Notes under the pieces: model-generated
Databases searched by the model: none
Told to the model about the DNA's origin: nothing
The model's input: only the letters and a program-made list of their open reading frames with translations
Made by a program: the position numbers and the translations under genes
DNA from: CALBPI01 sp039027435
GTDB taxonomy: Bacteria > Pseudomonadota > Gammaproteobacteria > Steroidobacterales > Woeseiaceae
Direction of reading: 5' to 3'
Assembly: GCA_039027435.1 (NCBI GenBank)
Contig: JBCCKF010000003.1
Coordinates: forward strand, 186,001-250,000
Length of the DNA stretch: 64,000 bases
Shown here: positions 1 through 8,252 of the stretch, in pieces
How positions within the stretch are numbered: position 1 is the stretch's first letter
Layout of the letters: each line of letters opens with the position of its first letter

Positions 1-542
1 GTCTCAGTGATTCGAGGCGTGAGCTTAGTGTCTTTCACTGGCCCTGGTGTTTCAGCGCGGTAGAGCTGCATGCCACCAACGCCGAGCATCGGCAGGATAG
101 CCACGGCGAGGACGATGATTCCCATGCCGCCCAGCCACTGCAGCTGCTGGCGGTAAAACAGAATCGACTCGGGTAGCCCGTCCAAGCCAATGATGACGGT
201 TGCGCCGGTGGTGGTCAGGCCCGAGATCGATTCGAACACGGCCTCGGTCAGCGTCATGCTCGGCTCAGACGAGAGCCATAGCGGCATCGCGCCGATCGTG
301 CCCAGCACCATCCAGAATGATGCAACCACCAGAAATCCGTCACGCAGGCGCAGGTCCTTTCGTGCCCGCCGCACCGGCAGAAAAAGCAGCACGCCGAGCA
401 CAAGGATCAGCAGGAAAGAGTAAAGGAACGCCCGCCAGGCGCCATCGGAATAGATCAGAGAGACGGCAATCGGAGGCAGCATCGCCACGCTGAACATGGT
501 CAAGAGCAAACCGAGGATGCGTTGGATGACCGACCAGTTCAT
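1..542 (-). CDS. trkH: Trk potassium uptake protein TrkH (3' part beyond the window)
   Basis: Membrane subunit of the Trk K+ uptake system; it forms the ion pathway and is gated by TrkA. About 180 N-terminal residues are visible and the frame runs open through the left edge, so the C-terminal two thirds are missing. The translation begins MNWSVIQRILGLLLTMFSVA, has hydrophobic segments near residues 5-30, 38-57 and 70-90, and carries the first P-loop selectivity filter, SGLTTTGATVI, near residues 107-117. The ATG at 542 lies 13 bases after the trkA stop, so the two genes form a trkA-trkH operon. No strong ribosome binding site is visible, which suggests coupling to trkA translation. Family assignment is firm. 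Confidence 0.93.
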   Translation of the reverse strand, partial: MNWSVIQRILGLLLTMFSVAMLPPIAVSLIYSDGAWRAFLYSFLLILVLGVLLFLPVRRARKDLRLRDGFLVVASFWMVLGTIGAMPLWLSSEPSMTLTEAVFESISGLTTTGATVIIGLDGLPESILFYRQQLQWLGGMGIIVLAVAILPMLGVGGMQLYRAETPGPVKDTKLTPRITE

Positions 543-555
543 CGTGCAACGTCGC

Positions 556-1932
556 TCAGAGGAACGACACGCCTACTTGGAAAAGTGCTTCAACTTCGTC
601 GATTTTGCGTCGATCAGACAAGAAAATGATGACATGGTCATCGGCCTCGATCACCGTATCGTGATGCGCGATGATCACCTCATCCCCTCGGACCAGTGCC
701 GCAATCGAGGCGCCTTTTGGCAATGCGAGACTCTCGATCGACTTACCGACGACTTTGCTGGTTCCGCTGGCGCCATGGGCAACGGCTTCGATCGCCTCCG
801 CGGCGCCTCGTCGCAGCGAATGCACTTTCACCACATCTCCGCGCCGTACGTGCGCCAGTAGCGATCCGATCGTGATTTGCTGCGGCGACAGTGCAATATC
901 GATGCTGCCGGATTCCATCAACTCGGCATAGCTCGGCCGATTAATCAGCGCCATGACCTTATTGGCACCGAGGCGCCGAGCCAGCATCGCGGAGAGGATA
1001 TTGGCCTCCTCGGCATTGGTGAGCGCACAAAAAACGTCGGCGCTGTCGATATTCTCTTCGAGCAGCAAATCTTCATTAGCGGCATCGCCATTCAGGACGA
1101 TCGCTTTGGAGAGCTGCTCCGAGATGATCCGTGCGCGCTCCGGGTTGCGCTCGATGATCTTGACCTGGTTGGTTTGCTCCAGTGTCTGTGCGAGTCGCAG
1201 ACCGATATTACCGCCCCCCGCAATAATCACCCGCCGTACCGGATCTTCGAGCTTGCGCATCTCGCTCATGAACACACGAATATCTTTTCGTGCCGCAATG
1301 AAGAACACTTCATCGCCTTCTCGAATCACGGTGTCTCCGTGAGGTTCGATAGAACGACCATCTCGATAAATCGCCGCGATTCGTGCCTCGGTATTCGGGT
1401 GGTGTTCCTTGATATTTTTCAATTGCTGGCCGACTAGAAGACCATCGCGGTCAGCACGCGCACCAACAAGTCTCACGCGATCATCGGCGAACTCCAGCAC
1501 CTGCAATGCACCGGGGTAGAGAATCAATTGCTCGACATACTCGCAGACCAATTGCTCAGGGCTGATGCGCACATCGACGGGCATCGACTCTTGCGCAAAG
1601 AGTTTCTCAGCCGTCATATATTCAGCGGCCCGAATACGCGCGATCTTGGTCGGGGTGCGGAACATCGAGTAACCCACCTGGCAGGCCACCATGTTGGTCT
1701 CGTCGGAGTCGGTCAGGGCGATGATGATGTCGGCGTCACGCCCTCCGGCGCGCTCCAGCACATCGGGATAACTGGCGTGCCCTACGACCGTTCGGATATC
1801 GAGACGATCCTGTAGCTCGCGCAGTACTTCCGCATTGATATCGACAACGGTGACGTCGTTCGACTCTTCTCGCGACAGGTGTTGCGCCGCACTCGCACCC
1901 ACCTGTCCTGCGCCTAGAATCAGGATCTTCAT
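556..1932 (-). CDS. trkA: Trk system potassium transporter TrkA
   Basis: Cytoplasmic NAD(H)-binding regulatory subunit that docks on TrkH and controls K+ uptake. At 458 residues it has the usual full length and the duplicated RCK layout. The first Rossmann domain carries GAGQVG at residues 7-12, the second carries GGGNIG at 239-244, and each is followed by a TrkA-C (RCK_C) domain. The N-terminal MKILILGAGQVG is typical of the family. The gene starts 11 bases after the uvrD stop and is followed closely by trkH. Nothing looks truncated or unusual. Confidence 0.97.
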   Translation of the reverse strand: MKILILGAGQVGASAAQHLSREESNDVTVVDINAEVLRELQDRLDIRTVVGHASYPDVLERAGGRDADIIIALTDSDETNMVACQVGYSMFRTPTKIARIRAAEYMTAEKLFAQESMPVDVRISPEQLVCEYVEQLILYPGALQVLEFADDRVRLVGARADRDGLLVGQQLKNIKEHHPNTEARIAAIYRDGRSIEPHGDTVIREGDEVFFIAARKDIRVFMSEMRKLEDPVRRVIIAGGGNIGLRLAQTLEQTNQVKIIERNPERARIISEQLSKAIVLNGDAANEDLLLEENIDSADVFCALTNAEEANILSAMLARRLGANKVMALINRPSYAELMESGSIDIALSPQQITIGSLLAHVRRGDVVKVHSLRRGAAEAIEAVAHGASGTSKVVGKSIESLALPKGASIAALVRGDEVIIAHHDTVIEADDHVIIFLSDRRKIDEVEALFQVGVSFL

Positions 1933-1943
1933 CGCTTCGGATT

Positions 1944-4118
1944 CTACATTAACTCAAGGTTGGCGTAGTTGAGCATCAGGCATTTTGTGCCGGCGGACTC
2001 AAAGTTCACCCATACCCGTGCGTGGGCTCCCTGACCCTCGCAATTCAGGATAACGCCATCTCCGAACTTGGCATGACGCACGGGGCGACCGAGTTGGACA
2101 GCAGGCGCGTCGTCGATGAGCCGTCCGCCGCTGCTCGCGCTTCTGGGTGCCGCAACCGGTCGCTGCAAATTCGCGCGAGGGCGAATCTCTTCGATCAGCT
2201 GCGTTGGAATCTCCCGGATAAAGCGTGACGGTGCTGCGAAACTGTCCATACCGTGCAGGCGGCGCTGCTCGGCATAGGTAATGTAGAGCTCCTGCATTGC
2301 ACGCGTACATCCGACATAGCAGAGCCGGCGCTCCTCCTCCAGGCCGGCCGGATCGGTCACCGAACGCTGATGCGGGAAAAGCCCATCTTCCATGCCGCAA
2401 ATAAACACGAGTGGAAACTCGAGACCTTTCGCAGAATGCAGCGTCATGAGTTGCACGCAGTCTTCCCAGGCGTCGGCTTGGCCTTCACCCGCTTCCAGCG
2501 CTGCATGCGCAAGAAACGCATCGAGCTCGGACATGTCCTCGGCTTCTTCGGTGCTGTCGGGTGCGAACCCGCGCGCTGCACTGACCAGTTCCTCGATGTT
2601 CTCGATACGGGTCGCGGCTTTCTCTTCGCCCTCTTTGCGGTAATGCGATGCCAGGTCGCTCGCGTGGATGACATGGTCCACCTTTTCGTGCAGATCCAGC
2701 GTCGAGCAGCCTTCAGCCATGGTTTCGATCAAATTGAGAAAACGACCTATCGCTTTGGCGCTGCGCCCGGCCATCGGATCTGACACCACCGCACCCGCGG
2801 CGCGCCATAGGGAACAGGCATTGGCGCGCGCATAACTGCGCATCGCCTCAACACTGCGCGCACCGATACCGCGTGCCGGTACATTGACCACCCGCTCAAA
2901 CGCCGCATCATCGTCACGGTTGCTGATCAGTCTGAGATAGGCGAGCACGTCCTTGATCTCTGCGCGCTCGAAGAACCGCAATCCACCGTACACCCGATAA
3001 GGGATGCGTGAATTCAGCAACATTTCCTCAAGCACGCGTGACTGTGCATTCGAGCGGTACAGAATTGCGGCGTCATCGCGCCGGTTGCCCTGTGCGATCC
3101 AGTCTTTCAGTCGATTGACGATGAAGTCGGCTTCGTCGCGTTCATTAAAGGCCGCGTACAACCGGATCGGCGGGCCATCCTTGTCATCGGTCCAGAGGTT
3201 TTTGCCCAGCCGGCCACCGTTGTTTGCAATGATCGCGTTGGCGGCATTCAGGATATTGCCTGTGGATCGATAGTTCTGCTCAAGCTTGACCACACGAGTC
3301 CCGGGGTAGTCCCGTTCGAAACCGCTGATGTGCTCGATGCGCGCACCGCGCCAGCGATAGATCGACTGATCGTCATCTCCGACAGCGAAAGGGATGCTAC
3401 CGCCTGCTGTCAGCATACGAATCCATGCGTACTGGATGGCGTTAGTGTCCTGGAACTCATCGACCAGTACGTGTCGGAAGCGTCTCTGATAGTGCCCCAA
3501 CAACTCTGTGTTGTTGCGCCAAAGCTCATGTGCCCGTAACAGAATCTCAGCAAAGTCGATCACGCCGCTGCGCTCACAGGCGGCCTGGTAATCGGCATAG
3601 AACTCGATCAGTCGTTTACGGTTTGGATCACCGCCCGCATCCATGTGGTCTGCGCGCAGTCCTTCGTCTTTCGCGCTGTTGATGAAACTCTTCACTTCGC
3701 GTGGCGACCACTCGCTGTCTGCCGCACTGCTCTCTTTCATCAGGCGTTTGATCAGACGATCCTGATCTGCGCTATCGAGGATCTGGAAATTTTGTGGCAG
3801 ACCTGCCTCTTGCCAGTGGCGACGCAGGAGTCGATGCGCCAGACCATGGAACGTGCCGATCCAAAGGTGTCGGGCCGGCATTCGAATCAATTGTTCGATG
3901 CGGGCGCGCATTTCACTGGCAGCCTTGTTGGTGAAGGTCACAGCGAGCAGGCTTTGTGGAGAGATATGTTCGACCTGCATCAGCCACGCGGCTCGATGCA
4001 CCAGTACGCGCGTTTTACCGCTGCCAGCACCTGCGACGACGAGCACCGGCTCTTGTGCTGCGCTTACGGCTTCGCGTTGCGCGTCGTTGAGTCCTTCAAG
4101 GAGTGCAGTGACGTCCAT
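1944..4118 (-). CDS. uvrD: DNA helicase II UvrD
   Basis: Superfamily 1A 3'-5' helicase of nucleotide excision repair and mismatch repair. The 724-residue product has Walker A AGAGSGKT at residues 29-36, the DEFQD motif II, the VGDDDQSIYRWRG motif, and a C-terminal Tudor-like segment (FGDGVILN and following) that in UvrD/PcrA contacts RNA polymerase. I chose the ATG at 4118 (MDVTALLEGLNDAQREAV), which matches family N-termini. The frame stays open upstream to 4262, but that extension would run back through a clear terminator at 4171-4196. uvrD must therefore have its own promoter in the short stretch between terminator and start. No obvious SOS (LexA) box was seen there. Confidence 0.97.
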   Translation of the reverse strand: MDVTALLEGLNDAQREAVSAAQEPVLVVAGAGSGKTRVLVHRAAWLMQVEHISPQSLLAVTFTNKAASEMRARIEQLIRMPARHLWIGTFHGLAHRLLRRHWQEAGLPQNFQILDSADQDRLIKRLMKESSAADSEWSPREVKSFINSAKDEGLRADHMDAGGDPNRKRLIEFYADYQAACERSGVIDFAEILLRAHELWRNNTELLGHYQRRFRHVLVDEFQDTNAIQYAWIRMLTAGGSIPFAVGDDDQSIYRWRGARIEHISGFERDYPGTRVVKLEQNYRSTGNILNAANAIIANNGGRLGKNLWTDDKDGPPIRLYAAFNERDEADFIVNRLKDWIAQGNRRDDAAILYRSNAQSRVLEEMLLNSRIPYRVYGGLRFFERAEIKDVLAYLRLISNRDDDAAFERVVNVPARGIGARSVEAMRSYARANACSLWRAAGAVVSDPMAGRSAKAIGRFLNLIETMAEGCSTLDLHEKVDHVIHASDLASHYRKEGEEKAATRIENIEELVSAARGFAPDSTEEAEDMSELDAFLAHAALEAGEGQADAWEDCVQLMTLHSAKGLEFPLVFICGMEDGLFPHQRSVTDPAGLEEERRLCYVGCTRAMQELYITYAEQRRLHGMDSFAAPSRFIREIPTQLIEEIRPRANLQRPVAAPRSASSGGRLIDDAPAVQLGRPVRHAKFGDGVILNCEGQGAHARVWVNFESAGTKCLMLNYANLELM

Positions 4119-4170
4119 GGATCGATGGGAGGCCCGTGAGAATCGGATAAGTAGGATATGAATTTTAGCC

Positions 4171-4196
4171 AAAAAAAAGCCCCGTTGCCGGGGCTT
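4171..4196 (-). terminator. Rho-independent terminator after the pseudo-receiver gene
   Basis: On the minus strand AAGCCCC (4190-4196) pairs with GGGGCTT (4177-4183) around a six-base loop and runs into eight T residues (4178 down to 4171). It sits 31 bases past the stop of the receiver-like gene and 52 bases before the uvrD start. It separates the two transcripts and argues against the longer uvrD reading frame. Confidence 0.85.
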
Positions 4197-4227
4197 GAGG
4201 AGTCCAATCAGGCGGAAAGGGAGAGGA

Positions 4228-4677
4228 TTAGCCTGATTGATCCATGCTGTGCAGTAGCTCAAGGATTTCCCGCTGGCAGCGAGAGATTTCCAATGGGGTT
4301 TTGATCACTGGCAGCCAGCGTGGAAGGCCACGCGATCGTCGGTCGACCAACAAAGCACGTCGATTCAAAAGGTGCCCGAGTCCGGCATCCAGGAAGTCCA
4401 TAGCCCTGAGTCCGGGCATATTCTCGGCGTGAAGCACCAGGTCCGGTGCATGCATGGCCCCCAGGCGGATTGCGGCGCTGCCATCCGTGGCAGCGACCGC
4501 CTGGACCCCGAGACCGTTCACTATCTGGGCAATGGTTCTACACAACGCGCGGGACGGATCGCAGATCAGGACACTCCGCTGTCTGGTCTGCGGCGTTCCG
4601 GCATGCCGGGTACCTTGCGGTACAAAGAGCATTGCTCCAGTCGTTGCCAAGCTTTCTTCCCTAAAGTTTGCGCCCAA
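4228..4677 (-). CDS. Receiver-like protein lacking the phospho-acceptor aspartate
   Basis: A 149-residue protein with a CheY-type fold pattern from about residue 34: SVLICDPSR (strand 1 with acidic Asp40), PDLVLHAENMPG (strand 3 and loop), and IKTPLE, which matches the conserved Lys before strand 5's proline. The phospho-acceptor position, normally Asp in DLVLLDxxMPG, is Ala84. Classical phosphorylation is therefore not expected. No output domain follows. It lies downstream of a NarL-type regulator and a histidine kinase on the same strand, across an AT-rich 237-base spacer. The start is uncertain: TTG at 4677 is used here. An ATG at 4632 is in frame. The best Shine-Dalgarno plus ATG (4680-4682) opens another frame of only 38 codons, so a sequence error or real frame overlap near the start is possible. 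Confidence 0.65.
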   Translation of the reverse strand: MGANFREESLATTGAMLFVPQGTRHAGTPQTRQRSVLICDPSRALCRTIAQIVNGLGVQAVAATDGSAAIRLGAMHAPDLVLHAENMPGLRAMDFLDAGLGHLLNRRALLVDRRSRGLPRWLPVIKTPLEISRCQREILELLHSMDQSG

Positions 4678-4743
4678 TCCATGGGCTGACCTTTCCCGAG
4701 GCTTATTAGGCTACGCTTAGACGAGGGGGTTCGGTATGGGGGA

Positions 4744-4910
4744 AAACCCTGATAATCGATTACAGAAAAATAAAGAAAAACAGGAATTTACGGAGCAACC
4801 AGCGAGTAATTACTCTTAGAAAAACTTAAGTAACTGAATTTGTTATAGAAAATATTTAATTATGTTCAATATAGTCCAATTTCACCAGAAACAAGTTTTT
4901 ATCAGGGTTT
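4744..4910. repeat. 12-bp inverted repeats bounding an AT-rich spacer
   Basis: AAACCCTGATAA at 4744-4755 and its exact reverse complement TTATCAGGGTTT at 4899-4910 lie 143 bases apart. They bracket nearly all of the AT-rich DNA between the response regulator and the receiver-like gene. The right arm ends five bases before the regulator's stop codon. The interior codes for nothing visible and holds short palindromes (4804-4815 and 4824-4831). This could be a pair of binding sites, a very short MITE-like relic or chance. No target-site duplication was identified. Confidence 0.5.
4802..4817. promoter_or_regulatory. Candidate NarL-type 7-2-7 operator
   Basis: GCGAGTA-AT-TACTCTT places two inverted heptamers two bases apart, the layout bound by NarL/NarP dimers. 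The right heptamer matches the E. coli consensus TACYYMT at 6 of 7 positions; the left, read inverted, matches at 5 of 7. Its core GAGTAATTACTC (4804-4815) is a perfect 12-bp palindrome. It lies about 125 bases upstream of the receiver-like gene and beside a NarL-family regulator gene. Binding is inference. Confidence 0.35.
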
Positions 4911-4914
4911 CTAC

Positions 4915-5535
4915 TTAGACGGAAGTTAGATTTCGCCTGATTGCATATTTCGTCAATTCTGCAACCGAGGAGATCTTGAGCTTCCTGCTGATTTGACGTC
5001 GATGCGTCTCAACAGTCTTTTCACTCAAAAATAGTTCTGCGGCGATTTCGCGGGTTTTCTTGCCCTCTGCGATCATCGTCAATACTTCGGTCTCGCGCGC
5101 GCTCAGCGTGTCCGTCCGCCCGCCGGTGTTCGCAATTTCCTTGATACCGGCGCCGAGGTGAATACGTCCGTCGATGACCTCCTCGATTGCGGTGGAGATT
5201 TCTTCAAATGCGGACTCTTTGCGGATGTAGCCCATTGCGCCGGCACTGAGCATGCCTGTGACGAAGCTCCGCTCGGCGTGCATGGTAACCGCAATCACTC
5301 TGACGTCCGGCGCCACCTCGCGTATGGTGTTGGTAGCGTCGATACCGTTGATGTCGGGCATCGCAACGTCCATTAGCATGATGTCAGGTTTTTCTTGCTC
5401 GGCGATGAGCACGGCTTCGGCGCCGTTCGCCCCCTGACCTACGATCTCGATATCGGTGTCGAGGTCATGCAATAAAGAGGCTAGACCATCGCGGACGAGT
5501 TGATGGTCATCAATAATCGCGATCCTGATGCTCAT
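4915..5535 (-). CDS. NarL/FixJ-family response regulator
   Basis: DNA-binding response regulator of 206 residues. The receiver domain (about 1-120) has the acidic pair Asp9/Asp10, phospho-acceptor Asp56 within DIMLMDVAMPD, and the conserved Lys in YIRKES. A LuxR-type helix-turn-helix follows at about 143-187 (LSARETEVLTMIAEGK and then EIAAELFLSEKTVETHRR). The ATG start gives a standard length. The upstream histidine kinase on the same strand ends 60 bases before it, so the two form a cognate pair. The ligand and regulon cannot be read from the sequence; nearby genes suggest a link to respiration or to the downstream receiver-like gene. Confidence 0.93.
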   Translation of the reverse strand: MSIRIAIIDDHQLVRDGLASLLHDLDTDIEIVGQGANGAEAVLIAEQEKPDIMLMDVAMPDINGIDATNTIREVAPDVRVIAVTMHAERSFVTGMLSAGAMGYIRKESAFEEISTAIEEVIDGRIHLGAGIKEIANTGGRTDTLSARETEVLTMIAEGKKTREIAAELFLSEKTVETHRRQISRKLKISSVAELTKYAIRRNLTSV

Positions 5536-5596
5536 GGCGTACCTCCCCCCGGCAAAGTCCGGCTGAAAACGCTATCTGAAGCCTCCAAACGCATGA

Positions 5597-7693
5597 TCAG
5601 AGTATCATGGCCCGTGTTCCACCGCCGGGCCGGAAGTCAAATTTGAGTTCATACCCGAAGCGTCTGAGCTGCTCACTGATGCCGGCCAGACCCAGGCCGA
5701 GATCGGATGAGAGATCCTTGCCGAGCCACCAGCCTTGTTGAACGCCGTCGTCGCTGACCTCGATCGCTGCAATGCCACGAACGTGATCCCATCGCACTTT
5801 GATCCAGAGGTTGTGGCAGTCGGCGTGTAAACGCGCGTTTTCGACGAGCTCGCGGATGGTGGTGAAGATCATCACACGCAGTGGTTCGCTGAGCGCCACG
5901 CGCTCCCCCTGCTCCTCAAGGGAAATCGCGATATCGCCGACCTGATCCAGATTCTGGGTTAACTCCTGGAGTGCCGGAATCAAGCCGAGTTCATACAGGA
6001 CCGATGTCGAGAGGTCTCGAATAATGCCTCGCGTTGCCGCAAGCGCGTCGTCGACAATATTCGTAATCGCGTCGATGGTCTCCGGTGCCGATACTCTTCG
6101 TCTGCTGACCTCACCGAGTTTCATCCGGGCTACGGCGAGACGCTGCACCAGCCCATCATGCAGTTCAACAGAAGTCTGCCGGCGCACACGTTCGGCAGCG
6201 TCGGACAGTCTTGCCGCTAGCTCGCGAAGTTGGCGCTGATAGACAAACATCGAACGCACCGCCACTGCATGGTTTTGGTAACCGAGGTAGTGATCTCGTA
6301 TCGTGCCGAGCAGTGATTCCACATCCGAGTCCCGAATCCGGGCTTGCGGCTTGCTCACCATGACCAGCGCACCCGCGATCTCCTCCTCGAAACTCATCGG
6401 CATAATGCTGACTTGCAGACTCATGTCCGAAACAAAAGCCGAAGCCCAGGCGGGGCGCTCATCCGCCGACGCCGGAAAATAGAACGACCGGCGTTTCGTC
6501 ATCATGCTTCGTAGTTCCGGGTGGTAACGAGAGTCAACCGCAGGCGCTAGCGTATTCTGAGTCACATCGGAATCCTGGCGATGCCAAATTTGTTCAACAT
6601 TGAGTGTGAACTCCTCTCGACTCATCTGTTCTGCCAGATAGATGGCGCAAAGCGACGCATCGCAATATTCACCCGCTATCTCCAGGGCTTTTTCCAGCTG
6701 CGTGATGCGTGCATGCATGACGTGGCGCGGAATATTCGCGTGCGCGCGCTGGATCCACTGGGCGATATGCTGATTCGCCGCTGCCAGTCGGCGGATTCGT
6801 CGCTGTGAGTTCATCATTGCGGTGCACAGCAGCATGATTGCTGCGATGCCAAGCAATAGCGTTTGACCCTCGACCAACATGACCACTCCTTCGGCCTGAG
6901 GTAGCTGCAGGACTTGAGCCTTTAGAACGATGCCAGCGATGATTACCAGCAATAGAACCGCCGCGGCCACGAAGATTGGACCGACAAAGACGGTGAGAGA
7001 GACCCCGGCCACTGCAGCCAAAGTACGGCTGGTGTATTGGTAGGGTTGCATCGCTTCGAACCATGCCGGTGGGTACTTCGCGACCCCCAGCAAAGACAAA
7101 ATCAACAGCGCAAACAGAATGAAGACTACAGCGATGGTTCGTGGTGCAGATCGGGTTATCACTCGTCGCACCGGCATACCGAGTAGCATGCCGAGACCGG
7201 CAGTTGCTGTAACCCCGACACCGATTGCCATTGCGTTTGCGATGGGGAAGCTAAGGTCGTCCCCCTGGTAGCGCAACATCAAACTTGAGCCTACGGCGTA
7301 ACCCGCCATCACCAACACAGTCATAACTGACATGATTGGGAAAATGCGTTGCGCCAGCGCACCACGGACCTGCGGCTTCAGTACTACTTCGATGCTGCCG
7401 CCAATGAACAACGCCGAGAAGAGCGTGGCGGTCATCGCCCAAAGTGCATCGGCAAATACGAAGCCAAACACAAACTTATAGACGATCAAACCAGCCAGTG
7501 CTGCTGGCCCTAGTGCTGCAAGCCAGTCACGTTGTCGATGCACCACGATGCAGGCAGCCAGCCAACCAGTGCCAAGCCATGCCACCGCTACCTGATACTC
7601 CTGAATAAAAAGCGTGCGCTCTGCCAGAAGCAGCGCCAGAAATCCGGAAAACCCCACCCACAACAGCGTTCGACGGGAGGGCAGGTCGTACAT
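5597..7693 (-). CDS. Membrane histidine kinase of the NarX/DegS (HisKA_3) class
   Basis: Sensor kinase of 698 residues. The N-terminal half is a multi-pass membrane module with about eight to ten hydrophobic segments between residues 8 and 294. A linker and GAF-like region follow at about 330-480, then a dimerisation domain with phospho-accepting His512 in VELHDGLVQRL, and a HATPase_c domain with the N-box RELVENARLHA (Asn619) and glycine-rich LGLGLAGI. The ELHDGxxQ form marks the HisKA_3 class that partners LuxR-type regulators, consistent with the next gene. There is no periplasmic sensory domain of note, so sensing is probably within the membrane or by the GAF-like part. It starts seven bases after the Sco-like oxidase assembly gene, suggesting co-transcription with it. 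Confidence 0.92.
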   Translation of the reverse strand: MYDLPSRRTLLWVGFSGFLALLLAERTLFIQEYQVAVAWLGTGWLAACIVVHRQRDWLAALGPAALAGLIVYKFVFGFVFADALWAMTATLFSALFIGGSIEVVLKPQVRGALAQRIFPIMSVMTVLVMAGYAVGSSLMLRYQGDDLSFPIANAMAIGVGVTATAGLGMLLGMPVRRVITRSAPRTIAVVFILFALLILSLLGVAKYPPAWFEAMQPYQYTSRTLAAVAGVSLTVFVGPIFVAAAVLLLVIIAGIVLKAQVLQLPQAEGVVMLVEGQTLLLGIAAIMLLCTAMMNSQRRIRRLAAANQHIAQWIQRAHANIPRHVMHARITQLEKALEIAGEYCDASLCAIYLAEQMSREEFTLNVEQIWHRQDSDVTQNTLAPAVDSRYHPELRSMMTKRRSFYFPASADERPAWASAFVSDMSLQVSIMPMSFEEEIAGALVMVSKPQARIRDSDVESLLGTIRDHYLGYQNHAVAVRSMFVYQRQLRELAARLSDAAERVRRQTSVELHDGLVQRLAVARMKLGEVSRRRVSAPETIDAITNIVDDALAATRGIIRDLSTSVLYELGLIPALQELTQNLDQVGDIAISLEEQGERVALSEPLRVMIFTTIRELVENARLHADCHNLWIKVRWDHVRGIAAIEVSDDGVQQGWWLGKDLSSDLGLGLAGISEQLRRFGYELKFDFRPGGGTRAMIL

Positions 7694-7699
7694 CTATGC

Positions 7700-8248
7700 T
7701 TAGCCGATCCGTGAGAGCTTCAGGAGTTTGCGCAGGTCCTTGAGAAGGGCCTTGCGATCCGGGTTGGTCGTGTATTCGAGAATGATGTTTCCGATGGGGT
7801 CGATGATGTAGATGTGGCCTGCATCCAGTTGTAAGAGTGCGCGCTCCAACGCCGTTGCAGTTTCGGACGTCGGTGTCAGTGCGACCAAGCCCGGATGCTC
7901 ATCCAAAATCGTCGACCCGAGTGGCACCTCGGTCCAGACCATTCGCTCAATCCTGTCGATTTCCCGACCGGTTGCAAGACGAATTTGTCGGATGTCGACG
8001 AGGGCGTTCTGACATTCCTCGTCGCACGTTTGCCGACCCACATAAAGAAGGGTCCATCGGCCGCGGACGCCCAGGTCGAAGTGCTGTTTCGCTTCCAATG
8101 TGATCGGCGGTTCGATCAATGTGCCGTAATTGACCTGCGCGTCTTTCATGCCGCCACCGAAATAGAGCGCAATGGCAACGACCAAAGGTCCAAAGAAAAC
8201 CAGCGCGAGCAGCAGCAGCTGCACACGCCCTCTACGATCCGGTTTCAT
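7700..8248 (-). CDS. Sco-like cytochrome oxidase assembly protein
   Basis: A 182-residue membrane-anchored thioredoxin-fold protein of the type found next to surf1 in many proteobacteria. One transmembrane segment at about residues 10-30 is followed by a periplasmic domain with CDEEC (Cys75, Cys79), the CxxxC copper-binding spacing of Sco1/SenC, and an IYIIDPIGNIILEY strand typical of the fold. It probably delivers copper or redox equivalents to cytochrome oxidase. I use the ATG at 8248, four bases after the surf1 stop; a longer frame would overlap surf1. In related clusters ctaA and ctaB usually follow, but here a histidine kinase does. Confidence 0.8.
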   Translation of the reverse strand: MKPDRRGRVQLLLLALVFFGPLVVAIALYFGGGMKDAQVNYGTLIEPPITLEAKQHFDLGVRGRWTLLYVGRQTCDEECQNALVDIRQIRLATGREIDRIERMVWTEVPLGSTILDEHPGLVALTPTSETATALERALLQLDAGHIYIIDPIGNIILEYTTNPDRKALLKDLRKLLKLSRIG

Positions 8249-8252
8249 GGCT

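Noticed and set aside
4119..4262. N-terminal extension of UvrD up to 4262
   Set aside because: It would translate through the stem and T-run of a strong terminator and is absent from family N-termini, which begin near MDVTALLEGLN.
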